From positions 634,447 through 698,446 of the forward strand of contig JASFYF010000001.1 of the NCBI GenBank assembly GCA_030055465.1: DNA of 64,000 bases, read 5' to 3'. Positions 48,326-57,818 of this stretch are shown in pieces; positions within the stretch are counted from its first letter, which is position 1, and each line of letters starts with the position of its first letter. The stretch comes from Candidatus Nezhaarchaeota archaeon. GTDB lineage: Archaea > Thermoproteota > Methanomethylicia > Nezhaarchaeales > WYZ-LMO8. The notes beneath the pieces are model-generated. The model was not told where the DNA came from. It saw only the letters and a list, made by a program, of their open reading frames with translations, and did no database searches. The translations under genes were made by a program, and so were the position numbers.

Positions 48326-49118
48326 AGCCTGTGGCCTCCTTAACTGCGTTCACAAGCTCCTCTACCTTTTTTCGTGCAATATTAACGCATCGTAGGGTTT
48401 CCTCTATGCTTAAAGCTTTTTCTCCTCTCTTCTGGATGGAGCATGTCTTATCGCCTATGAAGGTCATGGTGAGGAAAGCATCAGCTATCTCCTCCTCGTC
48501 GAGGCACGGATCAATGAGCAGCTTGTCGCCTACCTTGGCAACGGTGATCGTGGCTGGAACACCCTTTATCGGGAGCTTTTGTCTCGCGCTCTTGTCCAAT
48601 GTTACCTCGCCCTTATCGTTGACGGCGGCTTTAGGCAGAGTAGCGGTTAGAAGAGCGGCAACTGAGGCCATGGCTGATGCATCCATCAGATTTCCATCGT
48701 GATTCAGGGCGTGGATGTCAACCCATATCTCCCATACTGCTTTACCTGGAATAATGCATAGCTGCTTCAGGTCCACCATTTCGGACCTCCTTAAACCTCG
48801 ATCAATGACTCTTGCCAGTTCTATTGCGTTCTCGTCGGGTGGTCCGGGCTCAAATGTGGGAGAGGCTATTGGAAGGAACTCCGCATTCACTATCAACACC
48901 CCCATGTCGGGGGTGTCCGGAAACGGCACCCCTATGTTCATTTTCACCCCTGCTATTGTAAGGGTTTTTCCCAGCCTAACCTCCGCTGAGCCGTCAGCGT
49001 TGGGCACAATTCCGCATCTTATTTCTATGTTCCTTACATCCTCAAGCCCTCTGTCGTCAGTCCTTTTATTTGAGGAAAGTGCTTCCATGATCTGTTTCCT
49101 TCTAACTTTCGACATCAT
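48312..49118 (-). CDS. rrp42: exosome complex subunit Rrp42
   Basis: [55 protein letters not shown] (RNase PH fold). Confidence 0.95.
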   Translation of the reverse strand: MMSKVRRKQIMEALSSNKRTDDRGLEDVRNIEIRCGIVPNADGSAEVRLGKTLTIAGVKMNIGVPFPDTPDMGVLIVNAEFLPIASPTFEPGPPDENAIELARVIDRGLRRSEMVDLKQLCIIPGKAVWEIWVDIHALNHDGNLMDASAMASVAALLTATLPKAAVNDKGEVTLDKSARQKLPIKGVPATITVAKVGDKLLIDPCLDEEEIADAFLTMTFIGDKTCSIQKRGEKALSIEETLRCVNIARKKVEELVNAVKEATGYGKN

Positions 49119-49132
49119 AAAGGCGACACCTT

Positions 49133-49873
49133 CTAGTTAACTTTACGCGCCTCAAGGTACTTTGCTTTTAACGCGTTTTTCTGCCTCTCGTATATATCCC
49201 TGCAAGCCTTGGAGACCATGGCTATCGCTTTTTCCAGCTCCTCAACGCTTAGCACACCATCCAGTTGAAGGAGCGTTACCTCGTTCCTGTTAGGCATCAT
49301 TGCTAAGGGCATGTCAACTTCTCCATGCTTATCCTCGGTGTCTGTAACGTCGAGGACGAGTACACCATTTACTTTTCCAACAGAGCATGCCGCCACCAAG
49401 TCCCTCATGGGGATGCCGGCTGACGCCAGCGCCAGCGAAGCGGCTATTATGCTCGCACATCGCGTGCTCCCGTCGGCATTTATGATCTCCACGAACACAT
49501 CGATTACTGTGAAGGGAAACTGCTCTAAGAGTATTGCAGGTGTCAACGCCTCCCTTATCACCTTTGACAGCTCTATTTCCCTTCTGCTCGGGGCAGGCGA
49601 TTTCCTCTCCTCCACGGAGAATGGAGTCATGTGATACCTGCAGCGGATCACTGCCTTATCCGGGGAGGCCAAGTGGCGTGGATGAACTTCCCGGGGGCCG
49701 TAAACCGCTGCGTAAACCTTCGTATTACCCTGCTCAACATAAGCTGAGCCATCGGCGTTTTCGAGTACGCCGACAGTCATCTTTATGTCCCTTATTTCGT
49801 CAGGCTTTCTACCATCGATTCTAAGGCCCTCAGGGGATATAAGCGCTAGGTTTTTAGCTTCCAAATATCTCAA
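49133..49873 (-). CDS. rrp41: exosome complex exonuclease Rrp41
   Basis: [69 protein letters not shown]. Confidence 0.97.
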   Translation of the reverse strand: MRYLEAKNLALISPEGLRIDGRKPDEIRDIKMTVGVLENADGSAYVEQGNTKVYAAVYGPREVHPRHLASPDKAVIRCRYHMTPFSVEERKSPAPSRREIELSKVIREALTPAILLEQFPFTVIDVFVEIINADGSTRCASIIAASLALASAGIPMRDLVAACSVGKVNGVLVLDVTDTEDKHGEVDMPLAMMPNRNEVTLLQLDGVLSVEELEKAIAMVSKACRDIYERQKNALKAKYLEARKVN

Positions 49874-50529
49874 CCTCCTTTTTCAACTTGAAGCATGCTT
49901 TGGATTTGTTGAGTAAGACCGCTTGTGTGGGCTTCTTGCTCAACCTTGCGGATAGCTTTCTCAGCTAAATCTTCCAATTTCGGCTCCTTCCCTTTTATCC
50001 ATATATAGCCGTTTTGCCCTACTATTATTTTACACCCTGTCTCCTTCTTTATTAGGTTGACCATGGAGCCCTTTCTGCCGATGAGCCTCGGTATTTTGGC
50101 TGGGTTGATTTTTATGAGCCTTCCATCTATTAGCCTACCCAGATCCTTATCTCTGCATGTTAGCAGTGCGTCGGAGTACTTGTCGAACTTCGCCACTTTA
50201 CACACCATAGTTTCGCCTATGTCGAGGTACTTTGCTAAGTCCTCAGTTAGCACGCTCTTGCGTGGGGGTACAAATTCGCTGGCCTGCAACACGGCCTTGT
50301 AGTGAGAATTAATATCGAGCACGTAGGCCGTTGGCAGGAAATCGGTGACAATGCCTATGACTACATCCCCCACTTTGGGTATGTAAGGACCCTGCAGCGG
50401 CACCACTCTTATAACTCCCTTTTTGTACTCCACAATTCCAATGGTTATGGAATAAATTCTGCCGTTCTCCCTATATGTATAGGAACCGACGCCGTAGTCC
50501 CCTTCGGCGAGCAGCTCGCCGGGAACCAC
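49870..50529 (-). CDS. rrp4: exosome RNA-binding subunit Rrp4
   Basis: N-terminal [24 protein letters not shown]1 domain, KH motif [35 protein letters not shown]. Confidence 0.96.
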   Translation of the reverse strand: MVPGELLAEGDYGVGSYTYRENGRIYSITIGIVEYKKGVIRVVPLQGPYIPKVGDVVIGIVTDFLPTAYVLDINSHYKAVLQASEFVPPRKSVLTEDLAKYLDIGETMVCKVAKFDKYSDALLTCRDKDLGRLIDGRLIKINPAKIPRLIGRKGSMVNLIKKETGCKIIVGQNGYIWIKGKEPKLEDLAEKAIRKVEQEAHTSGLTQQIQSMLQVEKGG

Positions 50530-50574
50530 TACATCCCATTCTTTGAAGTAAATCGGTATTCTCGACCACCTCTC

Positions 50575-51276
50575 TCAGCTCTTGCCGGTAACTTTAACTT
50601 CAACTCCCCCATGAGTTATCTTGTTGATCTTGTCGAGCAGTTCAAGCTGTAATCCAGCGGGTATCTCCACCTCCCCCCTCCAAGACCCATCATTTAGCCA
50701 TTGGCTCCTCAACACTTCGCCGTATCGTGGGAGTAGCGAGTACACTTTATTCGCATATTGTGAGGGGGCCTTTACCTCCAGCATCACCTTGGATATCTTA
50801 ATAGGTATTTTGGTTTTTAAAAGCTTAATGACCTCAAGCGCCTGTGCTTCCGAGTCTTTAAACGGGTCTATTGAAATCCTGACCTCGTTGAGCAGGTTCT
50901 CAACCCTTGTAGGCGGTATGGGCAGCCCAGTCTTAGCGTCTACGCAGTTTCTAGCTATAAAAGTTATTATTTGTCTCCTTTTGTTTTCAACTAACTCCCT
51001 TCTTTGCTGGGTCGTTAATTGGATCTCTCCCCTCATTATTATTTGTCTGCCAACCTCGTAGGGATCCAGGGTTTTGAAGAACTTCTGGAGGACATCTTTG
51101 GAGGCCCTCAGCCCCTTCTTGGCATCCTTGTATATTATGTCATTTATCATGGCGTCTTTAACTTCTACTTTTGCTCCTTGCTTCATCTGCCAAGCTTTCT
51201 CCGGGTTCACGAGTATCTCAAACCGCTCAGAACCTAAAGCTAACCTCGCTATGGAGTACTCGTTTTCATTGCTCAT
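50575..51276 (-). CDS. sdo1: SBDS family ribosome maturation protein
   Basis: IARLALGSERFEILVNPEKAWQMKQGAKVEVKDAMINDIIYKDAKKGLRASKDVLQKFFKTLDPYEVGRQIIMRGEIQLTTQQRRE. Confidence 0.96.
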   Translation of the reverse strand: MSNENEYSIARLALGSERFEILVNPEKAWQMKQGAKVEVKDAMINDIIYKDAKKGLRASKDVLQKFFKTLDPYEVGRQIIMRGEIQLTTQQRRELVENKRRQIITFIARNCVDAKTGLPIPPTRVENLLNEVRISIDPFKDSEAQALEVIKLLKTKIPIKISKVMLEVKAPSQYANKVYSLLPRYGEVLRSQWLNDGSWRGEVEIPAGLQLELLDKINKITHGGVEVKVTGKS

Positions 51277-51283
51277 AACTATT

Positions 51284-52018
51284 TCATCCGGTCTTAAACT
51301 TCTCCACTATCTCCTTAAGTTCTTCTGTCTTGAGCTTGTCGAAACGCCCAGTCTTAACCTCAGCCACGGCGATCTCTATCTTGTCGGCGCTCAGCCCCCC
51401 CTCAACTATTGCCTCCATGCACTTCAGCGCCAGCTTTATTCCATCCTGTATGGTGGCATTACGGGTGTAATTCTTTTCGAGGACTTCAGTGGCCGTCTGA
51501 GCGCCTGCCCCTATCACGACCGCGTGGTATCCCGCATAGGCTCCGCTGGGCTCAGTCATGTAAAGTTTCGGCCCCACCTTATCAACCCCAGCAATTATGA
51601 ACGAGACGCCGAAAGGCCTCACACCTGCGTGCTGCGTGTAGAGCTGCTTTAGATCGCTGATTTTGCGCGTCAAAACCTCCACATCGATTGGCTCGTCATA
51701 GATCATCCTGTGGATTTGCGCCTCGATCCTCGCTCTATCTATCAACACTCTGCCGTCCGACGCCAAGCCCGCGTAGGCTATTCCCACATGATCGTCTATT
51801 TTCCATATCTTTTCCATCGTATCGGGATCAACAAGGGGTGATATCCTTTTCTTCTCAACAGCTACAACCACACCATCTTGACATTTAACACCCAAAGTGG
51901 TCCATCCTCTCTTAACTGCTTCAAGGGCGTACTCAACTTGATATAACCTCCCTTCGGGGGAAAACACGGTTATGGCTCTATCATAACCCATGCCAGGTGG
52001 AGTGAACATTTGAGACAC
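51284..52018 (-). CDS. psmA: proteasome alpha subunit
   Basis: GYDRAITVFSPEGRLYQVEYALEAVKRGWTTLGVKCQDGVVVAVEKK. Confidence 0.97.
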   Translation of the reverse strand: MSQMFTPPGMGYDRAITVFSPEGRLYQVEYALEAVKRGWTTLGVKCQDGVVVAVEKKRISPLVDPDTMEKIWKIDDHVGIAYAGLASDGRVLIDRARIEAQIHRMIYDEPIDVEVLTRKISDLKQLYTQHAGVRPFGVSFIIAGVDKVGPKLYMTEPSGAYAGYHAVVIGAGAQTATEVLEKNYTRNATIQDGIKLALKCMEAIVEGGLSADKIEIAVAEVKTGRFDKLKTEELKEIVEKFKTG

Positions 52019-52062
52019 CTATTACCTCTTATTGTTTAAGGGCTGAACTTTAGAGTAATGTG

Positions 52063-53937
52063 TTAGTCTAATAATTTTTTCGCAATATGGGGGCTCTTCA
52101 AGCTGTAGGCCCATACGGGGCACATGTAGCTGCATTCGCCGCACCTCACGCAGTTATCGTGCACCACGTAGGGTGCACCCTCCTCGCTCAGCATCGCGGC
52201 GCCGTGCGGACAAATCACTGTACATAACATGCACTTAGTGCAAAGAACCGCCCTTGCAACGCATCGAAATATCCTGTATAGGTCGTTGCCCTTGCTTTTG
52301 ACGAGAATCTTGCTGTCGCTTCTTGTAAGTTCCCCTGCAACTCTCCTTCCAAGCCTGAGGATGGCTTTTCCTTCCTGGATTGAGACATCATAGAAGACCC
52401 TCAAAACGCTTAAGACGCTTTCGAACCTATCCCCGCCATTCACCGCTACGCAGTCCTCATCAACCGGGAGGTATTGATGTTGCCCGCCTTTAAATTCTCC
52501 TCTTCCTCGGCCGTTCCGCACGGGCTGCTTGAAGCGCCACCTCCACTGCTCCAAGAGCCTATCGTAGTCGTCAAGATTCATGAGCTCGTAGGCCCTCCTC
52601 GCATAGTCGGTCCAGGCTTCACCCATAATCTCCCTTGCTAACATCATTTCGGCCACATCCATGCTTGGACATACCCAGCACCCTATTCTTTCAAGGCCTT
52701 TGAGGTATAGCGGGTTAACTTTAACGCCCTCCTTTATGAGGTAGAGCCACACGTCCAAGGTGCTCCAGTCGTATATGGGTGAAACGCCTCTTTGACCCTT
52801 CACCCATATGCTCTTCCACATCCAGCCTTGCCTCTTCCGCTTAGAAGACTCAACACTTCTTGATCCTATAAACGTCAGACATTCCCCTCCCAGCTCCTTC
52901 ACGACGCGGGCTAGGGGGGCTAGCTTGCACGTCTTGCAGCACCACCTGAAATCTCTTGCAGGGGGGCCGAACAACTCGATTGCCTTGAAGAAATCGACGG
53001 GGCCACTCACCTTTATTAGCTTATCCCTCAAGCCGATGGATTTTAAGACCTCTTCAACGTACTCCTTGGTTTCAGGGTACTCTATGCCGGTGTCTGAAAA
53101 CACCACGGAGTATTCTTTACCGATCTTGCTTAGCGCCTTTTTAACGAGAAGAAGCGCAGCTAGGCTATCCTTGCCGCCGGAAAAGGACACCAAGATTGGC
53201 TTGTCGTATCCGGTGCACACCTCAAGTATAAGCTCAATGGCTTTCCGCTCTTTTTCCTCTAAGCTTGATTTGTTTGCCTCTACGACATCCTTCCACGTCG
53301 CCTTTCTGCCTATAAGCTGCGGATCTCTGGGTTCACATGTGCGTCTTATCTTTACCACGGGCCCCCTCCCCCTCTCCATGTTGTGGTAGAAGTCTTGCGT
53401 AGCTTTGCCGACCGCTACCGCCTTCCAGTGTTCGTTAATCACGTAGACGTAATCGTCGCTGCATATGCTGGTATCGTACTCAACAACGCCTGGTGCTAAG
53501 AGGCTGCTTCCCCTCGACACTATGGCCCTCTCAGCACCTCCATCAACCATGACCCACTTGCGGGCCCTTTGTTGTGCCAGCCTCCGAGCCCCCTCCATGT
53601 ATGGTATAAAGGACCAATTCCTGCCCTTAAGCTCAAATCTCCATATTCCTACAGCGCTTCCATCAACTATGACCTCGTATGCTAAATCCACGTGGGGTAT
53701 CTTGTTCAAAAGCAAGACATTGTCCTCGGGCACTATGAGTAGCAGCGCCTCTTCTCCGTAAATCCTCCTCACCGTTTCGCTTAACCTCAGCCTTTCCGAG
53801 CTGAAAAGGGGCTTCACGTTGTTGGGGGGCGTTATTTTAACTTCAAGTAAAGCATCATTTTCTAGACATAACTCGCACCTACTCGCTAAGAGGGGAACAT
53901 TGCAATTTCTACACCAAAAAAGAAGTCCCTTCGGCAT
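52063..53937 (-). CDS. multidomain protein: zinc ribbon + PUA-like + PAPS-reductase/PP-loop ATPase + 2x[4Fe-4S] ferredoxin
   Basis: N-term FWCRNCNVPLLASRCELC; PUA-like WVMVDGGAERAIVSRGSSLLAPGVVEYDTSICSDDYVYVINEHWKAVAVGKA; PP-loop ILVSFSGGKDSLAALLLVKKAL; C-term CTKCMLCTVICPHGA / CVRCGECSYMCPVWA. Confidence 0.85.
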   Translation of the reverse strand: MPKGLLFWCRNCNVPLLASRCELCLENDALLEVKITPPNNVKPLFSSERLRLSETVRRIYGEEALLLIVPEDNVLLLNKIPHVDLAYEVIVDGSAVGIWRFELKGRNWSFIPYMEGARRLAQQRARKWVMVDGGAERAIVSRGSSLLAPGVVEYDTSICSDDYVYVINEHWKAVAVGKATQDFYHNMERGRGPVVKIRRTCEPRDPQLIGRKATWKDVVEANKSSLEEKERKAIELILEVCTGYDKPILVSFSGGKDSLAALLLVKKALSKIGKEYSVVFSDTGIEYPETKEYVEEVLKSIGLRDKLIKVSGPVDFFKAIELFGPPARDFRWCCKTCKLAPLARVVKELGGECLTFIGSRSVESSKRKRQGWMWKSIWVKGQRGVSPIYDWSTLDVWLYLIKEGVKVNPLYLKGLERIGCWVCPSMDVAEMMLAREIMGEAWTDYARRAYELMNLDDYDRLLEQWRWRFKQPVRNGRGRGEFKGGQHQYLPVDEDCVAVNGGDRFESVLSVLRVFYDVSIQEGKAILRLGRRVAGELTRSDSKILVKSKGNDLYRIFRCVARAVLCTKCMLCTVICPHGAAMLSEEGAPYVVHDNCVRCGECSYMCPVWAYSLKSPHIAKKLLD

Positions 53938-53968
53938 AGTCCGTGCCTTTCCCGTTGAATGAATGGGT

Positions 53969-55306
53969 TTAAGGCGTCAGCCTTGTCCTGTCCCGCGGGA
54001 ACAACACTACTTCCCTTATGTTTTGCCTGTTCGTAAGCACCATCATGAGCCTAGAGAGCCCCAAACCCCATCCAGCATGCGGCGGCATACCGTAGTCGAA
54101 AACCCTTAGGTGATCTTTGAAGCTTTCGACATTTAGCCCCTTCGCCTCTATGCTCTTCTCTACCTCTCTCCGAGTATGTATCCTGGTACCTCCGCTTGCC
54201 AGTTCAATGTGCTTGTACATAAGGTCGAAGCTTTCCGTGATCTTAGGGTTGCGGGGGTGGGGTTTTATGTAGAAGGGCTTTGCTTCTAGGGGCCACTCAA
54301 CTATGAAGTAGTAGCCGTTGAACTCTTCGCTTAGCGCTCGAAGGATGGGCGTGGTTAAGTCGTCCCCCCAATTTAAGTTTAGGCCCCGCTCCTGGGCCAT
54401 TTCCACAGCCTTCGAGTAAGTTACTACAGGGAAATGGGCTTCGGGCTTCTGCAGCTTGCCACCTATTTTCTTCAGCAGCTCGTAGGAGGGGGATTTTTCC
54501 AAGCGATCGTAGACGTAGAGCACGCAATCCTCTAAAATCCTCATAGCATCCCTGTAGTCTATGAAGGCGGCCTCCACGTCCACGGAAACGAACTCATTGA
54601 GATGGTATGGCGTGTTCGACTCTTCAGCTCTAAAATACACACCAACCTCGTATACCCTTTCAAAACAGCTCGTAAGCACCTCCTTGTAAAGCTGGGGGCT
54701 CTGAGCGAGATACGCATCTCTATCGAAGTACTGTACTTTGAACAGTTGCGCACCTCCTTCAGTTGCTGAAGCTAATATTTTGGGGGTTATAACTTCCATG
54801 AAACCACGTTCATCAAGGTAGCTTCTTATAGCCTTCAAGACCTCGTGCTGTAACCTAAAAACAGCGACCTCCGTTGGTCTCCTTAAATCCATGAACCTAG
54901 ACGCCATCCTAGTATCGAAATCTGCGGGAACCTTACCCGAAACCTCCATGGGTAAAGGGGTCTTAGCTAGGTTGAGGATCCTCACGGCGTGGGGCAGAAC
55001 CTCGACGCCCAACTTGCTCTTCTCCGATCTCCGCAGCGTGCCCTTCACAGCCACTACGCTCTCGCGAGTTAAACGCATGGCTCTATCCAGGAGCTCGGGG
55101 GGTACCTCACCCTTCTTTATGGTTACCTGCGTTATCCCGGTCCTGTCCCTCAGGATAATGAACTTCAGCCCACCCAAGTCCCTTATCTCGTGAACCCATC
55201 CCATGAGAACTACTTCTGCTCCATCAGGAAGCGAGGCCAGATCGCTGTTGCTCTGGGTCTTTCGGAGCTCGTCGAGTTGATCTGTCCTGTCATCTTCTCC
55301 AGCCAT
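53969..55306 (-). CDS. aspS: aspartyl-tRNA synthetase (archaeal type)
   Basis: VLMGWVHEIRDLGGLKFIILRDRTGITQVTIKK, FMEVITPKILASATEGGAQLFKVQYFDRDAYLAQSPQLYKEV, GWGLGLSRLMMVLTNRQNIREVVLFPRDR. Confidence 0.97.
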   Translation of the reverse strand: MAGEDDRTDQLDELRKTQSNSDLASLPDGAEVVLMGWVHEIRDLGGLKFIILRDRTGITQVTIKKGEVPPELLDRAMRLTRESVVAVKGTLRRSEKSKLGVEVLPHAVRILNLAKTPLPMEVSGKVPADFDTRMASRFMDLRRPTEVAVFRLQHEVLKAIRSYLDERGFMEVITPKILASATEGGAQLFKVQYFDRDAYLAQSPQLYKEVLTSCFERVYEVGVYFRAEESNTPYHLNEFVSVDVEAAFIDYRDAMRILEDCVLYVYDRLEKSPSYELLKKIGGKLQKPEAHFPVVTYSKAVEMAQERGLNLNWGDDLTTPILRALSEEFNGYYFIVEWPLEAKPFYIKPHPRNPKITESFDLMYKHIELASGGTRIHTRREVEKSIEAKGLNVESFKDHLRVFDYGMPPHAGWGLGLSRLMMVLTNRQNIREVVLFPRDRTRLTP

Positions 55307-55326
55307 TGGCGATCGAAGACATATGC

Positions 55327-55827
55327 TTAAGCAACAATATAAACGGTTTCTCCCAATAGCTCCCGCGCAACTTCCTCTAGCGCCTTAACGTCGGCTGGCA
55401 ACTTCTTGAGGTCCTCCGTAGATACCCTAACTGTACTCTCACAAGTACCGTCAGGCAACCATATAGTGTTCAGAGCCACGACCTTAGCTGGAAACAGTAG
55501 CTGGCTTAAGAAGCCCCTTAGCGATGGGGATTTCTCCACTATCCTCACGTTGAGGCCCTTCTCGTCGCCTAGGGCCTTCCCCACCTTTCTCCAAAGCATG
55601 CTTAAAGTTTTCGACCTGCATCCTACTAGGACAACCAGCAGGTCACCCCTTTGGACGGCTTTATGGAATACGCAATCCCTGATTTGAGGATACTTGGTTT
55701 CATTGTCAAGAAACCACTTGGCAACTTCTATGTCAAGCTTCGTTATTTCTCCCTTCCTCAGTTTTTCATCGCACGTCTTACATAGCAGGCCACTCTTCAG
55801 GCAGAAGTAACATATCGGGAACTGCAA
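55327..55827 (-). CDS. NusA-like/KH-type protein with N-terminal zinc finger (tentative)
   Basis: PICYFCLKSGLLCKTCDEKLRKGEITKLDIEVAKWFLDNE...; resembles short archaeal NusA-like proteins. Confidence 0.55.
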   Translation of the reverse strand: MQFPICYFCLKSGLLCKTCDEKLRKGEITKLDIEVAKWFLDNETKYPQIRDCVFHKAVQRGDLLVVLVGCRSKTLSMLWRKVGKALGDEKGLNVRIVEKSPSLRGFLSQLLFPAKVVALNTIWLPDGTCESTVRVSTEDLKKLPADVKALEEVARELLGETVYIVA

Positions 55828-55844
55828 CTCATATCCCCTTGGCT

Positions 55845-56135
55845 TTATTTATTAGCTATCGTGATTGTAATTGTGCTTAGGTTAACAACTTTCCCCTTAT
55901 CGTTCACGAGCCTTTCACTACCGATTTCTAGGCTTTTTACTCTAACGGATGGGATAAACTTTTTCTTAACAATATTCACGACGTCAACAGCTTTCGATAT
56001 AGCCTTTCCTCGAGCCTTTATCACCACATCATCAAATCCTTGGTGGAATAACGTTAGACAAGCTAATACATAGCTCATAGGGGGTTTCTGACCTATAATT
56101 ATTATGTTGTCATTCATTCCACTTCCCCTCGTCAA
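55845..56135 (-). CDS. alba: chromatin protein Alba
   Basis: IIIIGQKPPMSYVLACLTLFHQGFDDVVIKARGKAISKAVDVVNIVKKKFIPSVRVKSLEIGSE. Confidence 0.95.
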   Translation of the reverse strand: MTRGSGMNDNIIIIGQKPPMSYVLACLTLFHQGFDDVVIKARGKAISKAVDVVNIVKKKFIPSVRVKSLEIGSERLVNDKGKVVNLSTITITIANK

Positions 56136-56264
56136 GCGGGCATGCCCAGGTTTTCAGAACGTCGTTACCCTCCTCTCCAACTACATCTCCTTTTTTAAAC
56201 TTTAGCTCTCCAAGTAAAATTTATCTAACAGCTCCCTGGCTAGGAGCCTAGGAGGCAAAGCCTA

Positions 56265-56426
56265 ATGCCCATCACGGATCCTGTTAAGCTACAAATAGCC
56301 CAGAAAAGGCTCTTAGATGTGAAGATATGTAGAAAGTGCGGCGCTCGAAATCCTCGAACCGCTGAGCGATGTAGAAAGTGCAGGTCCTCTAATCTGAGGC
56401 TGAAGAAGCGATCAGTTGAAAAGTAG
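56265..56426 (+). CDS. rpl40e: 50S ribosomal protein eL40, 53 aa
   Basis: [53 protein letters not shown]. Below the ORF-track length cutoff. Confidence 0.95.
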   Translation: MPITDPVKLQIAQKRLLDVKICRKCGARNPRTAERCRKCRSSNLRLKKRSVEK

Positions 56427-56487
56427 CTTTTAACGGCTTAAACGTGAGGAGCCCCTCGGCTCGCCTTTTGAATATAAGAAAAAGGTA

Positions 56488-56562
56488 GGGCCGGTAGTTC
56501 AGTATGGTTAGAACGCCCGCCTCACACGCGGGAGGTCCCCGGTTCAAGTCCGGGCCGGCCCA
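56488..56562 (+). tRNA. tRNA-Val (anticodon CAC); CCA not encoded (followed by TCA)
   Basis: GGGCCGG...CCCGC-CTCACAC-GCGGG...CCCGG-TTCAAGT-CCGGG-CCGGCCC-A. Confidence 0.93.
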
Positions 56563-56888
56563 TCAACTTCTCTCCACTCCCATGCCCTCGTGGCGAACCT
56601 TACCTCATGTATGTCCACACTACTGCATGCAAGCCTGAATGCTCAGTTTTATGTGGGTCGTGCACACCATTATGTAGGCTCTGCGCTTGATCCCGTCACT
56701 TGCAAGCTTGAAACTGATGTCGAGCAGGGCTGGACACGCGACCTTAGTACATCCAAATACAATGAGCCTCTCCGGCCATGTGGAAAAGAGGTTCACCTAA
56801 GAATTAGCTGAACGCTGGCCTGGTAGATTGTGCTTTCAGGTTATCTTTAGATGCTCTGCGGTTTTTTCTCATCGAAGTGGAGGATCTT

Positions 56889-57263
56889 TTAAAGCTTTTT
56901 TAGCCCGATGTATACCTTGTCCCCCGCCTCAACTTTCACTTGTGCATCTTTCGTTTCAATCCTAACCTTTAAGCCGCCTATAGATCCGTAGATGACGGTG
57001 GTTTCCTCGTCTTTCTCCTTTCTCTCTTCTATCTTGTATAGCGTACACATGAAGAGCCCGTCCACTTCGCTCTCTATGTCTTCACTTGATGTACTCATGA
57101 AGAAGCGGACCGCATCCCCGCTTTTTAGCGGGAAAACGTCCTCTAGGATCTCCAAGGTTATGCTTGTTCCATCAACCGACATCCTAGCTGTTTTTAACCT
57201 CCTCAACTCGCTTTCCTTAACCTCTTCGACCTTGCCCTGGAGTTTAAGGATAACCTCGCCCAT
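56889..57263 (-). CDS. rpoG: RNA polymerase subunit RpoG (Rpb8-like)
   Basis: MGEVILKLQGKVEEVKESELRRLKTARMSVDGTSITLEILEDVFPLKSGDAVRFFMS...DGLFMCTLYKIEERKEKDEETTVIYGSIGGLKVRIE. Confidence 0.78.
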   Translation of the reverse strand: MGEVILKLQGKVEEVKESELRRLKTARMSVDGTSITLEILEDVFPLKSGDAVRFFMSTSSEDIESEVDGLFMCTLYKIEERKEKDEETTVIYGSIGGLKVRIETKDAQVKVEAGDKVYIGLKKL

Positions 57264-57358
57264 AGATGAACCTCCCACGAGGATAATGCTTATGTGAACC
57301 TATAAATTAATTTAGGCGTTCCTCTATTAGGAGAGCTGAATCTGCGAAATGAGATGGG

Positions 57359-57817
57359 GTGTTGATCTCTGTGAGCACATTCCAACCTTTGGCGTCGAGG
57401 AGGTTTTCAACCGAGCTTTCATCGTTGCTTGATAAGATGGTTAGGGTTTCGATGGTTAACGGAACTACCTATGAAGGTAGGCTTCTTGCTTTCGATCAAA
57501 ACAGCCTCAACATGATATTGGCGAACGCTAGGGACCATCAAGGGGGCACCTACGCTAGGGTCTTGATAAACGGCCACTATGTTACGCAGGTTTTGAGGAT
57601 CGAGGAGCCCTTTGATTTGAGGGGGTTGGCTGAGCTCCTCGAAAAATCGTTTCCAAACATGGTTGTGCTACATGAAGATGCAGGCGTTATAACGGTTATG
57701 GATAGGGTAAGGGTCTCCGAATCCGGAATCATTGAGGGATCCGGCCCGGTGGCCGAAAGGGTCAAGAGGATATTCGATGAGTTCATCACCTCAAGGCAGG
57801 TTCAGGGAAAAACTTGA
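57359..57817 (+). CDS. LSm/Sm-like protein with C-terminal domain (SmAP3-like)
   Basis: FSTELSSLLDKMVRVSMVNGTTYEGRLLAFDQNSLNMILANARDHQGGTYARVLINGHYVTQVLRIE (Sm1/Sm2) plus a C-terminal extension. Confidence 0.82.
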   Translation: MLISVSTFQPLASRRFSTELSSLLDKMVRVSMVNGTTYEGRLLAFDQNSLNMILANARDHQGGTYARVLINGHYVTQVLRIEEPFDLRGLAELLEKSFPNMVVLHEDAGVITVMDRVRVSESGIIEGSGPVAERVKRIFDEFITSRQVQGKT

Positions 57818-57818
57818 G

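Noticed and set aside
56590-56811. ORF 56590..56811 (+), 73 aa after tRNA-Val
   Set aside because: No domain signature and atypical composition; likely spurious in an intergenic gap.
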